A stretch of DNA of 64,000 nucleotides, taken from positions 19,314-83,313 of the forward strand of contig NZ_BMVG01000030.1 in assembly GCF_014650595.1 (NCBI RefSeq). The letters are read 5' to 3'. The notes beneath the pieces were generated by a model, which did not search any database, was not told where the DNA came from, and was given only the letters and a program-made list of their open reading frames with translations. This stretch comes from Streptomyces alanosinicus (lineage in GTDB: Bacteria > Actinomycetota > Actinomycetes > Streptomycetales > Streptomycetaceae). Every line of letters starts with the position of its first letter. The stretch's first letter is position 1. The position numbers were made by a program, and so were the translations under genes. Shown one piece after another: positions 17,135 through 25,907 of this stretch.

Positions 17135-18154
17135 GTGTCCAAGCCTCGCTTCGCCGTCCTCGGCGCCGGCACCATCGGCTGCCATCTCGGCGGCCATCTG
17201 GCCGCCGCCGGGTACGAGGTGACCTTCATCGGCCGGCCCGCCGCGATGGACGTGCTGCGCGAGCGGGGCCTCACCCTCAGCACCTCCGTCCGCCCGCCCG
17301 TCCGCCTCACGCCGGACCGGCTGACCCTGGCCACCGGCGCCGAGGCCGCCGCCGGCGCCGACTATGTGCTGGTCACCGTGAAGAGCGCGGGCACCGGCGC
17401 CGCCGCCGGGGAGCTCGCCCCGCACCTCGCCCCCGGCACCGTCGTGGTCAGCTTCCAGAACGGACTGCACAACCCCGCCACCCTGCGCGCCGCGCTCCCC
17501 GGCCGCACCGTGCTGGCCGGGATGGTGCCCTACAACGTGGTGCGGTCCGAGCTGGGCACCGTGCACCAGGGCATGCCGGGCCGGCTCATGACCGAGCCCG
17601 ACGACGGGCTCGTCGCCGCGTTCCGCGAGGCGCGCCTCGCCATCGAGGCCCGCACCGACATGCCCGGCGTGCAGCACGGCAAGCTGCTACTCAACCTCAA
17701 CAACGCGGTCAACGCCCTCTCCGGGCTGCCGCTCGCCGACCAGCTCGGCCGGCGGGCGTACCGCCGCTGTCTCGCGTTGTGCCAGCGCGAGGCTCTCGCC
17801 GCCTACCGGGCCGCCGGTGTCGCACCCGCCCGCCTCGGCCCCACCGCGCCCGGTGTCACGCCGTATCTGCTGGGGCTGCCCGACGCGGTCTTCCGGCGGG
17901 TGGCGGCGGCGTCCCTGCGGATCGACGCCCATGCCAGGTCCTCGATGTGGGAGGACCTGCGGCGGGGCCGCCCCACCGAGATCGACTCCCTGCAGGGCGA
18001 GATCGTCGGCCTCGCCGAGGCGCATGGGCTGAGCGCCCCTGTCAACGCCCGCCTCGTCACGCTGGTGCACGAGGCCGAGCGCGGCCCGCGCACCTGGAGC
18101 GGGCCCGAGCTGTACGCGGAGCTGCGGGCGGCACGGCGGCACGGGCGGTCCTGA
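17135..18154 (+). CDS. Ketopantoate reductase family (PanE/ApbA-like) oxidoreductase
   Basis: A 339-aa NADP-dependent enzyme. The N-terminal Rossmann motif is FAVLGAGTIGCHLGGHLAAA. The C-terminal helical domain contains HGKLLLNLNNAVNAL, with the conserved catalytic Lys and Asn of ketopantoate reductases. GTG at 17135 is supported by CAGGAG. Many actinobacterial paralogues of this family are not the pantothenate enzyme, and no pan genes are nearby, so the substrate is left open. The 140 bp before it carry a near-duplicate of CCCCTGGCCAGCGGGCCC. Confidence 0.82.
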   Translation: MSKPRFAVLGAGTIGCHLGGHLAAAGYEVTFIGRPAAMDVLRERGLTLSTSVRPPVRLTPDRLTLATGAEAAAGADYVLVTVKSAGTGAAAGELAPHLAPGTVVVSFQNGLHNPATLRAALPGRTVLAGMVPYNVVRSELGTVHQGMPGRLMTEPDDGLVAAFREARLAIEARTDMPGVQHGKLLLNLNNAVNALSGLPLADQLGRRAYRRCLALCQREALAAYRAAGVAPARLGPTAPGVTPYLLGLPDAVFRRVAAASLRIDAHARSSMWEDLRRGRPTEIDSLQGEIVGLAEAHGLSAPVNARLVTLVHEAERGPRTWSGPELYAELRAARRHGRS

Positions 18155-18211
18155 GCGTCGCCGGGCGCGGCCCCGTTGCCCGGTACTCCCCCCGCCCCGC
18201 ACAGTGAAGGC

Positions 18212-18661
18212 ATGGACGAACGACAGGCCCGGCGCTGGCTCGCCACCGCGCTCGACGAGGCCCGTGCCGGACTGGCCGAGGGCGGGATCCCGATCGGGGC
18301 CGCGCTCTACGCCCCCGACGGCACCCTCCTCGGCCGCGGCCGCAACCGGCGGGTCCAGGACGGCGATCCCTCGGCCCACGCGGAGACGGCCGCGTTCCGC
18401 GCGGCGGGACGGCAGCGCGGCTACCGGGGTACGACCATGGTCACCACGCTCTCCCCGTGCTGGTACTGCAGCGGCCTGGTCCGCCAGTTCGGCATCTCCC
18501 GGGTGGTGATCGGCGAGGCCACCACCTTCCACGGCGGGCACGACTGGCTCGCCGGGCAGGGGGTGGAGATCGTGGTCCTGGAGGACCCCGAGTGCGTCGC
18601 GGTGATGCGCGCCTTCGTCAGGGACAACCCGGAGCTGTGGAATGAGGACATCGGTGAGTAG
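18212..18661 (+). CDS. CMP/cytosine deaminase-type nucleoside deaminase
   Basis: A 149-aa zinc deaminase. The motif HAETAAFRAAG supplies the zinc His and proton-shuttle Glu, and SPCWYCSGLV supplies the two zinc Cys (PCxxC). Size and motif spacing resemble yeast-type cytosine deaminases and guanine deaminases. ATG at 18212 has GAAGG directly upstream. It overlaps the next gene by 20 bp and probably shares a transcript with the neighbouring reductase and oxygenase genes. Confidence 0.85.
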   Translation: MDERQARRWLATALDEARAGLAEGGIPIGAALYAPDGTLLGRGRNRRVQDGDPSAHAETAAFRAAGRQRGYRGTTMVTTLSPCWYCSGLVRQFGISRVVIGEATTFHGGHDWLAGQGVEIVVLEDPECVAVMRAFVRDNPELWNEDIGE

Positions 18662-19619
18662 CGCACGCGTTCCCGTCATCGATCTGCGCCCCTGGCGGGG
18701 CGGCGCCGAGGAGACCCGCGCCGCCCTCGCCCGTACCGTCGACGAGGCCCTGCAGAGCGCCGGGTTCCTGCTGGTCACCGGGCACGGGGTGGACTCCGGG
18801 CTGCGGTCCGGGGTCCGGGAGGCGGCGCGGGCGTTCTTCCGGCTTCCCGAGGAGGTCAAGCGGCGGTACGCGGTGAAGGTCGGCGGCCGGGGCTGGCTCG
18901 GGCCCGGCGCGGAGGCCAACGGCTACGCGGAGGGCACCGAGACGCCGCCCGACCTGAAGGAGTCGCTGAGCTTCGCCACGGACGAGCCGTACGACGATCC
19001 CGTCGTCAACGCGCAGTGGTACGCGCCCAATGTGTGGCCCGCCGAGGTGCCCGGCCTCAAGGCGCTCGGCCAGGAGTACCTGACGCGGATGGCCGCCCTG
19101 GAGAAGGAGCTGCTGTCGCTGCTGGGGTACGCGCTGGGACTGGAACGCGACTTCTTCTCCCGGCACATGGACCATCCGACGTACGGCTTCAACATCAACT
19201 GGTATCCGGGCACGGAGGTGGTCGGCGAGCCGTTGCCGGGGCAGTTCCGGATCGGACCGCACACCGACTTCGGGACCGTCACCATCCTCGACCGGCAGGC
19301 CGGCAAGGGCGGGCTCCAGGTGTACACCGACGAAGGAGGGTGGCAGGACGCGCCGTACGATCCGGCCGCGTTCACCGTCAACATCGGTGATCTGCTGGCC
19401 CGTTGGACCGGTGACCGATGGCGGTCCGGGCGGCACCGGGTGCTGCCGCCGCCGGTCGACGCGCCCGCCGAGGAGCTGATGTCGCTCGTGTACTTCGGCG
19501 AGTGCACCCCCGGCACCCTCGTGCGGTCCGTGCCGGCGCCGGTGGGCCGGGTGGCGTATCCGCCGGTCGACTCGCATGTGTATCTGCGCGAGAAGCTCGA
19601 CTCGATCACCGTCGGTTAA
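18642..19619 (+). CDS. Isopenicillin-N-synthase-like 2-oxoglutarate/Fe(II) oxygenase
   Basis: A 325-aa member of the IPNS/2OG-Fe(II) dioxygenase family. The N-terminal DIOX_N domain starts at VPVIDLRPW. The iron triad is visible as HTDFGTVTIL (His, Asp) and the distal His in GRHRVLP. A GTG at 18654 is an alternative start. It may act on the product of the adjacent deaminase; such pairs occur in nucleobase metabolism, but the substrate is not known. Confidence 0.85.
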   Translation: MRTSVSSARVPVIDLRPWRGGAEETRAALARTVDEALQSAGFLLVTGHGVDSGLRSGVREAARAFFRLPEEVKRRYAVKVGGRGWLGPGAEANGYAEGTETPPDLKESLSFATDEPYDDPVVNAQWYAPNVWPAEVPGLKALGQEYLTRMAALEKELLSLLGYALGLERDFFSRHMDHPTYGFNINWYPGTEVVGEPLPGQFRIGPHTDFGTVTILDRQAGKGGLQVYTDEGGWQDAPYDPAAFTVNIGDLLARWTGDRWRSGRHRVLPPPVDAPAEELMSLVYFGECTPGTLVRSVPAPVGRVAYPPVDSHVYLREKLDSITVG

Positions 19620-19705
19620 TCCGTCTCGCGTTCGATCAGCCACCCGTTGGGGTGAAAAGAACCCGGCGCGCATGTCCCGGCCGCGTCCCACGGCATTGCC
19701 AAGGG

Positions 19706-19728
19706 AGGGGCCCGCGACCAGGGCCCCT
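19706..19728 (+). terminator. Stem-loop followed by TTT, between oxygenase and condensation genes
   Basis: AGGGGCCC (19706-19713) pairs perfectly with GGGCCCCT (19721-19728) across GCGACCA, followed by TT. It lies 87 bp after the oxygenase stop and 18 bp before the start of the condensation-domain gene. It could end the upstream transcript or act as a leader attenuator for the next gene. Confidence 0.55.
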
Positions 19729-19746
19729 TTCTGTGATGGGAGACGC

Positions 19747-21162
19747 GTGCGAATCACTGACATCCAGCGCTGCGAGGTCCGGCCGGGACGGCTCGTCGAG
19801 TGGACACTGAGCCCGGCGACCGTGGCGGCGGCCACGGCGCTCCCGGAGGACTCCCGGCCACCCGCCTATATCCAGGAGTCGCACATCAGGACCGCCAAGT
19901 GCGTCCGGGAGGACGGGCTGTTCGTACCGACCTGGCTCGGCACCGGCTTCGACCTGCCGGGCCCGGTCGACCTCGATGTGCTCCAGGGGGCACTGCGCGC
20001 CTGGACGGTACGGCACGAGACGCTGCGCAGCGGATTCCGCTGGGCGGGCCCGTCGGGGGACGAACTGCGCCGCTTCACCCTCGACGCCGCCGATGTGACC
20101 CTGCACCGGGAGGAGGTCGGCGACTTCCCCGACGCGCAGGAACTGGTCGGGCATCTCCAGGACCGCTTCGACACCGTCGCGGACGCGCTGCGCTGGCCGA
20201 ACCTGATCTACACCGCGGTCGTACGGGACGACGGCGCCAGCGTGTACATGGCCTTCGACCACAGCAACGTCGACGCCTACTCCCTGACCCGGATCGCCTC
20301 CGACGTGCACGAGCTGTACACGGCGGGCCTCGCCGGCATCGAGCCCGACTCCCTCGACCCGCCGGCCAGTTACGTCGACTTCTGCGAGATCGAGCGGGCC
20401 GACGCGGACGCCATCGACGGCCGGCACTCCGTCGTGGAGCGCTGGCGCGAGTTCATCCGGCGCGGCGACGGCAGGCTGCCGGGCTTCCCGGTCGACCTCG
20501 GCCTGGAGCCGGACGGCCCGCTGCCGCGCCAGAAGATGCTGTGCGAGCCGCTCGCCGACGCGGACGAGGCGGCGGCGTTCGAGGCGTACTGCAGGCCCTA
20601 CGGCGGCAGCCTGGTCGGGCTGCTGGCCGCGACCGGGCTGATCGTGCACGAGCTGGGCGGGCACTCGGTGTACCGGACCGTGGTGCCGTTCCACACCCGG
20701 GTGAAGTCCCGCTGGAACGACTCGGTGGGCTGGTACGTGGGCGGCGCCCCCATCGAGGTCCCCCTCGGCCGTGCGACGGGCTTCCCGGACGCCCTGCGTG
20801 CGGTGCGCGGCGAACTGCAGGCCAACCGGCCGCTGGCCCGGATGCCGCTGGCCCGGGTGCTGAGGCTGCTCGGCGCGGACTTCCGGCCGACCTCGCCGGA
20901 CCTGTACTCGATCGTCTCCTACCTCGACGCCCGGAGCGTGCCCGGCGCCGAACGCTGGGCCGAGCAGCGGGCGCACGCGCTGCTGCGGGTGTCGTACGGC
21001 GATCAGGTGTGCGTGTGGGTGAACCGGCTGCACGAGGGGCTGTGGCTGGCGAGCCGGTACCCGGACACGGATGTGGCGGCGAAGAATCTGCGGCTGTATG
21101 CCGAGCGGCTGCGCGACCACATCTCCTCGGTGGCCCACGGCAGCCTGTCCGCGGTCTCCTAG
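19747..21162 (+). CDS. Stand-alone condensation-domain (NRPS C-domain/PapA-like) protein
   Basis: A 471-aa protein with the condensation/acyltransferase superfamily fold. The active-site motif usually written HHxxxDG appears here as DHSNVDA (near residue 172): the second His and the Asp are kept, while the first His is Asp and the Gly is Ala. Later segments TVVPFHTRVKSRWNDSVGWY and PDLYSIVSYLDARS match C5-C7 regions. No adenylation or carrier domains are nearby, so it is a free-standing acyltransferase or a relic. GTG at 19747 has GGGAG four bases upstream. Confidence 0.75.
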   Translation: MRITDIQRCEVRPGRLVEWTLSPATVAAATALPEDSRPPAYIQESHIRTAKCVREDGLFVPTWLGTGFDLPGPVDLDVLQGALRAWTVRHETLRSGFRWAGPSGDELRRFTLDAADVTLHREEVGDFPDAQELVGHLQDRFDTVADALRWPNLIYTAVVRDDGASVYMAFDHSNVDAYSLTRIASDVHELYTAGLAGIEPDSLDPPASYVDFCEIERADADAIDGRHSVVERWREFIRRGDGRLPGFPVDLGLEPDGPLPRQKMLCEPLADADEAAAFEAYCRPYGGSLVGLLAATGLIVHELGGHSVYRTVVPFHTRVKSRWNDSVGWYVGGAPIEVPLGRATGFPDALRAVRGELQANRPLARMPLARVLRLLGADFRPTSPDLYSIVSYLDARSVPGAERWAEQRAHALLRVSYGDQVCVWVNRLHEGLWLASRYPDTDVAAKNLRLYAERLRDHISSVAHGSLSAVS

Positions 21163-21172
21163 GACCCGGCCC

Positions 21173-21577
21173 CTAGGACCCAGCCCCCAGCCATTCGACC
21201 AGACGTTCGAATCGGCTGCGCCAGCTCGCCTCGCTCTCCCTCTCGCCCTGGAACTCATGGGTGAAGCGCAGCACGCTCCCGGTGTCCCCGGCCCGCTCCA
21301 GATGGAACCGGATCCGGCCGCCGCCCCCGACGGTGTACTCGGCGACCCGGTCGACGTCCCAGGCGGTGACCCGGCCGGAGCCCAGGTCACGCAGGCTGAC
21401 CGCGCCGTCGAGGCGAGGCTGCAGAACGTCGACGGCGGTGCACCACGCCCCGAGTCCCTCAGGGGTGGCCACCGCCGGCCAGACGTCTTCCATGGGCCTC
21501 GGGAGCCGCACCAGGAAGTGGAGTATGTGCGTGTTCCCGTGGGTCCGGCTGGTGCCCTGTGCGATGGAACCGCTCAT
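21173..21577 (-). CDS. SRPBCC (START/AHSA1-like) family protein
   Basis: A 134-aa single-domain protein. The pattern of FLVRLPRPMEDVWPAVATPE, YTVGGGGRIRFHLE and LRFTHEF fits the Bet v1/AHSA1-like helix-grip fold, which makes a hydrophobic ligand cavity. The ligand is unknown. It is convergent with the condensation-domain gene, only ten bases away. Confidence 0.7.
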   Translation of the reverse strand: MSGSIAQGTSRTHGNTHILHFLVRLPRPMEDVWPAVATPEGLGAWCTAVDVLQPRLDGAVSLRDLGSGRVTAWDVDRVAEYTVGGGGRIRFHLERAGDTGSVLRFTHEFQGERESEASWRSRFERLVEWLGAGS

Positions 21578-21602
21578 GACACCAGTGTGGGCGCCCCTCG
21601 GC

Positions 21603-22703
21603 TCACACGCCCGCGTAGGAGTGCTTGCCGCTGACGAAGATGTTGACGCCGTAGTAGTTGAACAGCCAGCAGCCGAAGGCGATCATCGCCAGATAGGCGG
21701 CCTTGCGGCCCTTCCAGCCGGCCGTCGCGCGGGCGTGCAGATAGCAGGCGTAGGCGACCCAGGTGATGAAGGACCAGGTCTCCTTCGGGTCCCAGTTCCA
21801 GTAGCGGCCCCAGGCGTCGCCCGCCCAGATCGCGCCCGCGATGATCGTGAAGGTCCACAGCGGGAAGACGGCCGCGTTGACCCGGTAGGCGAACTTGTCC
21901 AGGGACGCCGAGGCGGGCAGCCGCTCCAGCACCGAGGTCGCGAACGCGCCCGGCTTGCCGCCGGTCTGCAGCTTGTTCTCGTAGGAGTCCTTGAACAGGT
22001 ACAGGATCGTGGCGACCGCGCCGACGTAGAACACCGCACCGCAGAAGATCGCGGTGGAGACGTGGATGTACAGCCAGTACGAGTGCAGCGCGGGGACCAG
22101 CTGGTCGCTCGCGGTGTACAGGACGGTGACCGCGAGACCGAGGTCCAGCAGGACCGTGGTGATCAGGAACAGCCCGAGCCAGCGCACGTTCTTCTTCAGC
22201 GCCAGCAGCGCCAGGTACACCCCGACGGCGACGGTGGAGAAGGTGATGTTGAACTCGTACATGTTGCCCCACGGCGCCCGCTGCACGGAGGCCGCGCGGG
22301 CGACGACACCGCACAGCTCCACCAGGAAGGCGAGCACCGTGAGGGACACGGCGATCCGGCCGTACAGGTCGCCCTGTACGTCACCGCCGTGCGCGCCGGG
22401 CCCGTCCGGCACATCGCGGGCGCCGGCCGCGGCGCGGACGACGACCCGGGGCCGCTCCAGTACGGCGGTGCCCCCGGCCCGCTTGACGGTGACGGCGGGC
22501 GCGCTCGCCTTCCGCGTGTCCTCGGCGGTCAGCGCGGCCGCCGTGCGAGCGACCTTGCTGCGGCTGCCGAAGAGCCACTCGGCGATGTACGCGAAGAAGG
22601 CCAGGGTGTAGACGGCCATGGACGAGTAGATCAGCGTGTTGCTGATGCTCGCCAGATGTTCGTTGGTCGCGGCAGCGAGGTCGGCAGCGGCGGCGAGAGT
22701 CAC
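21603..22703 (-). CDS. ccsB: Cytochrome c biogenesis protein CcsB (heme handling)
   Basis: A 366-aa multi-pass protein. The tryptophan-rich WWD domain for heme is clear near residue 300: GDAWGRYWNWDPKETWSF. With ResB it forms the system II synthase that exports heme and attaches it to apocytochrome c. The start is GTG at 22703, overlapping the resB stop by four bases, so the two are translationally coupled. The order resA-ccdA-resB-ccsB is the standard actinobacterial operon. Confidence 0.93.
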   Translation of the reverse strand: MTLAAAADLAAATNEHLASISNTLIYSSMAVYTLAFFAYIAEWLFGSRSKVARTAAALTAEDTRKASAPAVTVKRAGGTAVLERPRVVVRAAAGARDVPDGPGAHGGDVQGDLYGRIAVSLTVLAFLVELCGVVARAASVQRAPWGNMYEFNITFSTVAVGVYLALLALKKNVRWLGLFLITTVLLDLGLAVTVLYTASDQLVPALHSYWLYIHVSTAIFCGAVFYVGAVATILYLFKDSYENKLQTGGKPGAFATSVLERLPASASLDKFAYRVNAAVFPLWTFTIIAGAIWAGDAWGRYWNWDPKETWSFITWVAYACYLHARATAGWKGRKAAYLAMIAFGCWLFNYYGVNIFVSGKHSYAGV

Positions 22704-24397
22704 TTCTCAGCCCCTTCGGCAGGTACGACGGAGGATTCGGTGGAGTCGTCGTCGGGTTCGGCGGCCCCCGGCGCCTGGTCGTAGAGGATTCCGGCGAGGT
22801 CGCCCAGTTCCTCGGGCACCTTGGCGGACTCGCTGCGGCCGAGTCCGGCCATCTCGACGACCGTCACGCCGTCGGCGCCGCGCACCGCGCGCACCCACAC
22901 CCGGCGCCGCTGGATGAACAGGGACGCGGCCAGACCGAAGATCGCGGCGATGGCACCGCCCAGCGCCCAGCCGCTGCCGGGCTCCTGGACGATCTCGAAG
23001 CCGGCCCATTCCTTGATGTCCTTCTCGAAGGTGACGGAGCCGGCACCGTTCGGCAGGGTGAGCGTGTCGCCCGGCTGCAGCAGCTTCTTCAGCAGCTGGC
23101 CCTTGCCGTCCTTGAACGCCTTCATGTGCGTCTTGTCGAGCTGGTACACGTTCTGGGTGCCCGCGTTGACCCCCAGGTCGCCGTGGTAGGCGTTCACCGC
23201 GAGCAGCGGGTTCACCAGCGCGGGGAACTGCGAGAGCATCGTGCCGCTCTTCGGGTCGAAGGTCGGCACGAAGAACGCCTGGAAGCCGAGCTGTTCCTTC
23301 TTGCCCTGCCCGTCGCGGTAGCCGTCCATCACCTTCACCACGCCGTTGGAGGTGACGTTTCCGTCGAGCGGCAGCAGCGGCACGGCGTCGTGGAAGACCT
23401 CCTTGCCCTTGCCGTCGCGCACGGTGATGACAGGCGCGTAGCCGTGGCTGACGAGGTAGACCTTGGAGTCGTCGATGGTCAGGGGCTTGTTGACCTGGAC
23501 GGTGGCCGGCTGGTCCTTGCCGTACGCGCCCTTGCTGTAGGTGATCTTCGCTTCGAAGGTGCGCGGGGTGCCCCGGTTGGGGCCGTCGACCTCGTAGGTC
23601 GCCCTGAAGTCCTTCAGGTCGAAGCTGAACGGCACGAGGTCGTCGCCCCGGAACAGGCTGCCGGACTTGAAGTCGTCGTACTGCGGCAGCGCGTTGGCGA
23701 AGCCGTCGCCCTCGACCACCAGCTTGGTGCCGTCGGCCTTGTACAGCTGGCCGGAGGCGAAGGCGATCAGCAGCACGATCAGGGCGACATGGAAGGCCAG
23801 GTTGCCCAGCTCGCGCAGATAGCCCTTCTCGGCGGCGACGGCGTCGCCGGCGAGATGGGCGCGGAAGCGGCGCTTCTTCAGCAGGGCGAGCGCGGCCTCG
23901 CGGACCTGCTCGGGCTCGGCCGTGGTGCGCCAGGTGGTGTACGCGGGCAGCCGGGTCAGCCGCTTCGGCGCGGCCGGCGGCCGGCCGCGCAGCTGGCCGA
24001 CGAACTGCCAGGTGCGCGGGACGATACAGCCGATGAGGGAGACGAACAGCAGGATGTAGATCGCGGAGAACCACACCGAGCTGTAGACGTGGAACAGGCC
24101 GAGCTTGTCGTAGATCGGCGCGAGCGTCGTGTGGGCCTTGCGGAAGTCGTCGACCTTGTTCAGGTCGGCGCCGGTCTGCGGGATGAGCGAGCCGGGGATC
24201 GCGCCGAGCGAGAGCAGCAGGAGCAGCAGCAGCGCGACCCGCATGGAGGTCAGCTGCCGCCAGAACCAGCGGGCCCAGCCGATGACACCGAGGCCCGGCG
24301 CGACGGACAGCTCCTCGGCGGGCGCGGTGGACAGCTGGGAGCCGGCGGCGCCGAGGTCCTCCTGGTCCGGGGCGTTGTCGGTTTCGGTCTTGCTCAT
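22700..24397 (-). CDS. resB: Cytochrome c biogenesis protein ResB
   Basis: A 565-aa ResB family protein. Three N-terminal membrane helices (about 45-65, 108-130, 195-215) are followed by a large extracytoplasmic domain (about 220-475) and one more helix near 480-500. ResB is the partner of CcsB in holocytochrome c synthesis. The N-terminal 35 residues are acidic and poorly conserved. It overlaps ccsB by four bases. Confidence 0.92.
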   Translation of the reverse strand: MSKTETDNAPDQEDLGAAGSQLSTAPAEELSVAPGLGVIGWARWFWRQLTSMRVALLLLLLLSLGAIPGSLIPQTGADLNKVDDFRKAHTTLAPIYDKLGLFHVYSSVWFSAIYILLFVSLIGCIVPRTWQFVGQLRGRPPAAPKRLTRLPAYTTWRTTAEPEQVREAALALLKKRRFRAHLAGDAVAAEKGYLRELGNLAFHVALIVLLIAFASGQLYKADGTKLVVEGDGFANALPQYDDFKSGSLFRGDDLVPFSFDLKDFRATYEVDGPNRGTPRTFEAKITYSKGAYGKDQPATVQVNKPLTIDDSKVYLVSHGYAPVITVRDGKGKEVFHDAVPLLPLDGNVTSNGVVKVMDGYRDGQGKKEQLGFQAFFVPTFDPKSGTMLSQFPALVNPLLAVNAYHGDLGVNAGTQNVYQLDKTHMKAFKDGKGQLLKKLLQPGDTLTLPNGAGSVTFEKDIKEWAGFEIVQEPGSGWALGGAIAAIFGLAASLFIQRRRVWVRAVRGADGVTVVEMAGLGRSESAKVPEELGDLAGILYDQAPGAAEPDDDSTESSVVPAEGAEK

Positions 24398-24400
24398 CGG

Positions 24401-25168
24401 TCAGATCCCCACATCGAAGCCGCCGGACCAGATCTGCATCTGCTGCACCAGACTGTCCCAGGCACCGGTCAGCAGCAGCACACCGGTCACGATCATCATC
24501 GTCCCGCCGATGCGCATCACCCAGACATAGTGGCGCTTGACCCAGGCGAAGGCGCCGAGCGCCTTGCGGAAGGCCACGGCGGCGAGCACGAAGGGCAGGC
24601 CGAGACCGATGCAGTAGACGACCATCAGCAGGGCGCCGCGCCCGGCGCTCGACTCCCGCATGGCGAGGATGTTCACCGACGACAGCGTCGGGCCCAGGCA
24701 GGGGGTCCAGCCGATCCCGAACAGGGCTCCCACGATCGGCGCGCCCACCAGGCCGGTCGTCGGCCGCTTGTGGAAGCGGAACTCGCGCTGGGTGAACCAG
24801 GGCATCAGCCCCATGAAGAAGACGCCCATGAGGATCATGAACACGCCGAGCACTTGGGACAGTACGTCCTTGTGCTCCTGCAGGGTCCAGCCGAAGGAGC
24901 CGAACAGGGCTCCGGTGGAGATGAACACGGCGCTGAAGCCGAGCACGAACAGGGAGGCCCCGGTCACCATCCGCCAGCGCCGGGCCTCGCCGAGGTCGGT
25001 GCCGGCGACTCCGGTGACGTAGGAGAGATAGCCGGGGACGAGCGGCAGGACGCAGGGCGAGAAGAAGGAGACGAGCCCGCCGATCAGGGCGATCGGCGCG
25101 GCCGCGAGCAAGGCGCCGTGCAGCACGGTCTGGTTCTGGCCCACCGCCAGCATCAGCGTCGCGCTCAC
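24401..25168 (-). CDS. ccdA: CcdA-type thiol:disulfide membrane transporter
   Basis: A 255-aa six-helix membrane protein of the DsbD/CcdA family. The two conserved redox segments are FFSPCVLPLVPGYLSYVTG near the N-terminus and GWTPCLGPTLSSV in the middle, each with its Cys-Pro environment. It moves reducing power from cytoplasmic thioredoxin to extracytoplasmic ResA so that apocytochrome c cysteines are reduced. It lies one base after resA and three bases before resB. Confidence 0.93.
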   Translation of the reverse strand: MSATLMLAVGQNQTVLHGALLAAAPIALIGGLVSFFSPCVLPLVPGYLSYVTGVAGTDLGEARRWRMVTGASLFVLGFSAVFISTGALFGSFGWTLQEHKDVLSQVLGVFMILMGVFFMGLMPWFTQREFRFHKRPTTGLVGAPIVGALFGIGWTPCLGPTLSSVNILAMRESSAGRGALLMVVYCIGLGLPFVLAAVAFRKALGAFAWVKRHYVWVMRIGGTMMIVTGVLLLTGAWDSLVQQMQIWSGGFDVGI

Positions 25169-25169
25169 G

Positions 25170-25760
25170 TCACTTCTCCGCGAGGACGGGCTTGAGCATC
25201 TTCAGCAAAGACGTGTCGTCGAGCGCTTCCAGGGCCCGCGCGGCGACCTTCCCGTGCCTGTCGATGACGAGCGTGGAGGGGATCAGCTGCGGGTTGAGCG
25301 TGCCCTTCTCGAAGCGCAGCATCAGCTTGCCCGTGGGGTCGTACAGGCTCGGGTAGCCGATCCCGTGTTCCTTCTCGAAGTTCACCGCGGGGGTGGTGCT
25401 GGTGTCGCGGGTGTTGATCCCGACGAACTGCACACCCTTGCCCGCGTACTGCTTCGACACCTTCGAGAAGTACGTGGCCTCCTCGCGGCACGGCCCGCAC
25501 CAGGAGCCCCAGACGTTGATGACGACGACCTGGCCCTTGTAGTCGGCGACGTCCAGGGACTTGCCGTCGATGGTCTGGCCGGACAGGTCCGGCGCCGCCG
25601 CGCGCTGACCCGCGGCCACGGTGTCGATGCCGTTGTTGCCGGTGACGAAGTTGGTGTTGCCACCGCCGCCGGAGGTGCCGCCCTTGCCGCACGCGGACAG
25701 GGTCAGGGCCGCCGCCGCGGCCATGGCGCCGAGCAGGACGGCGCGGCTACGGGTACTCAT
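25170..25760 (-). CDS. resA: ResA-like thiol-disulfide lipoprotein
   Basis: A 196-aa exported thioredoxin-fold protein and the first gene of the cytochrome c operon. The signal peptide ends in the lipobox LTLSACGK. The redox motif is NVWGSWCGPCREE near residue 93, with the cis-Pro region IPSTLVIDRHG. It reduces apocytochrome c before heme attachment, using electrons from CcdA. Start ATG at 25760. Confidence 0.92.
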   Translation of the reverse strand: MSTRSRAVLLGAMAAAAALTLSACGKGGTSGGGGNTNFVTGNNGIDTVAAGQRAAAPDLSGQTIDGKSLDVADYKGQVVVINVWGSWCGPCREEATYFSKVSKQYAGKGVQFVGINTRDTSTTPAVNFEKEHGIGYPSLYDPTGKLMLRFEKGTLNPQLIPSTLVIDRHGKVAARALEALDDTSLLKMLKPVLAEK

Positions 25761-25907
25761 GTGAAAAGTTTCGCATGCCAGTTCCGGGGATTTCGCGCGC
25801 CCCCCTGTCGGGCGGAAAACCGCATTTCAGGAGCTACTTACACGGGACATTTCCGACAGGGGGTCACACCGGAAGCGGACCAGGGCCGCACCGGGCCCTG
25901 CCGGGCC

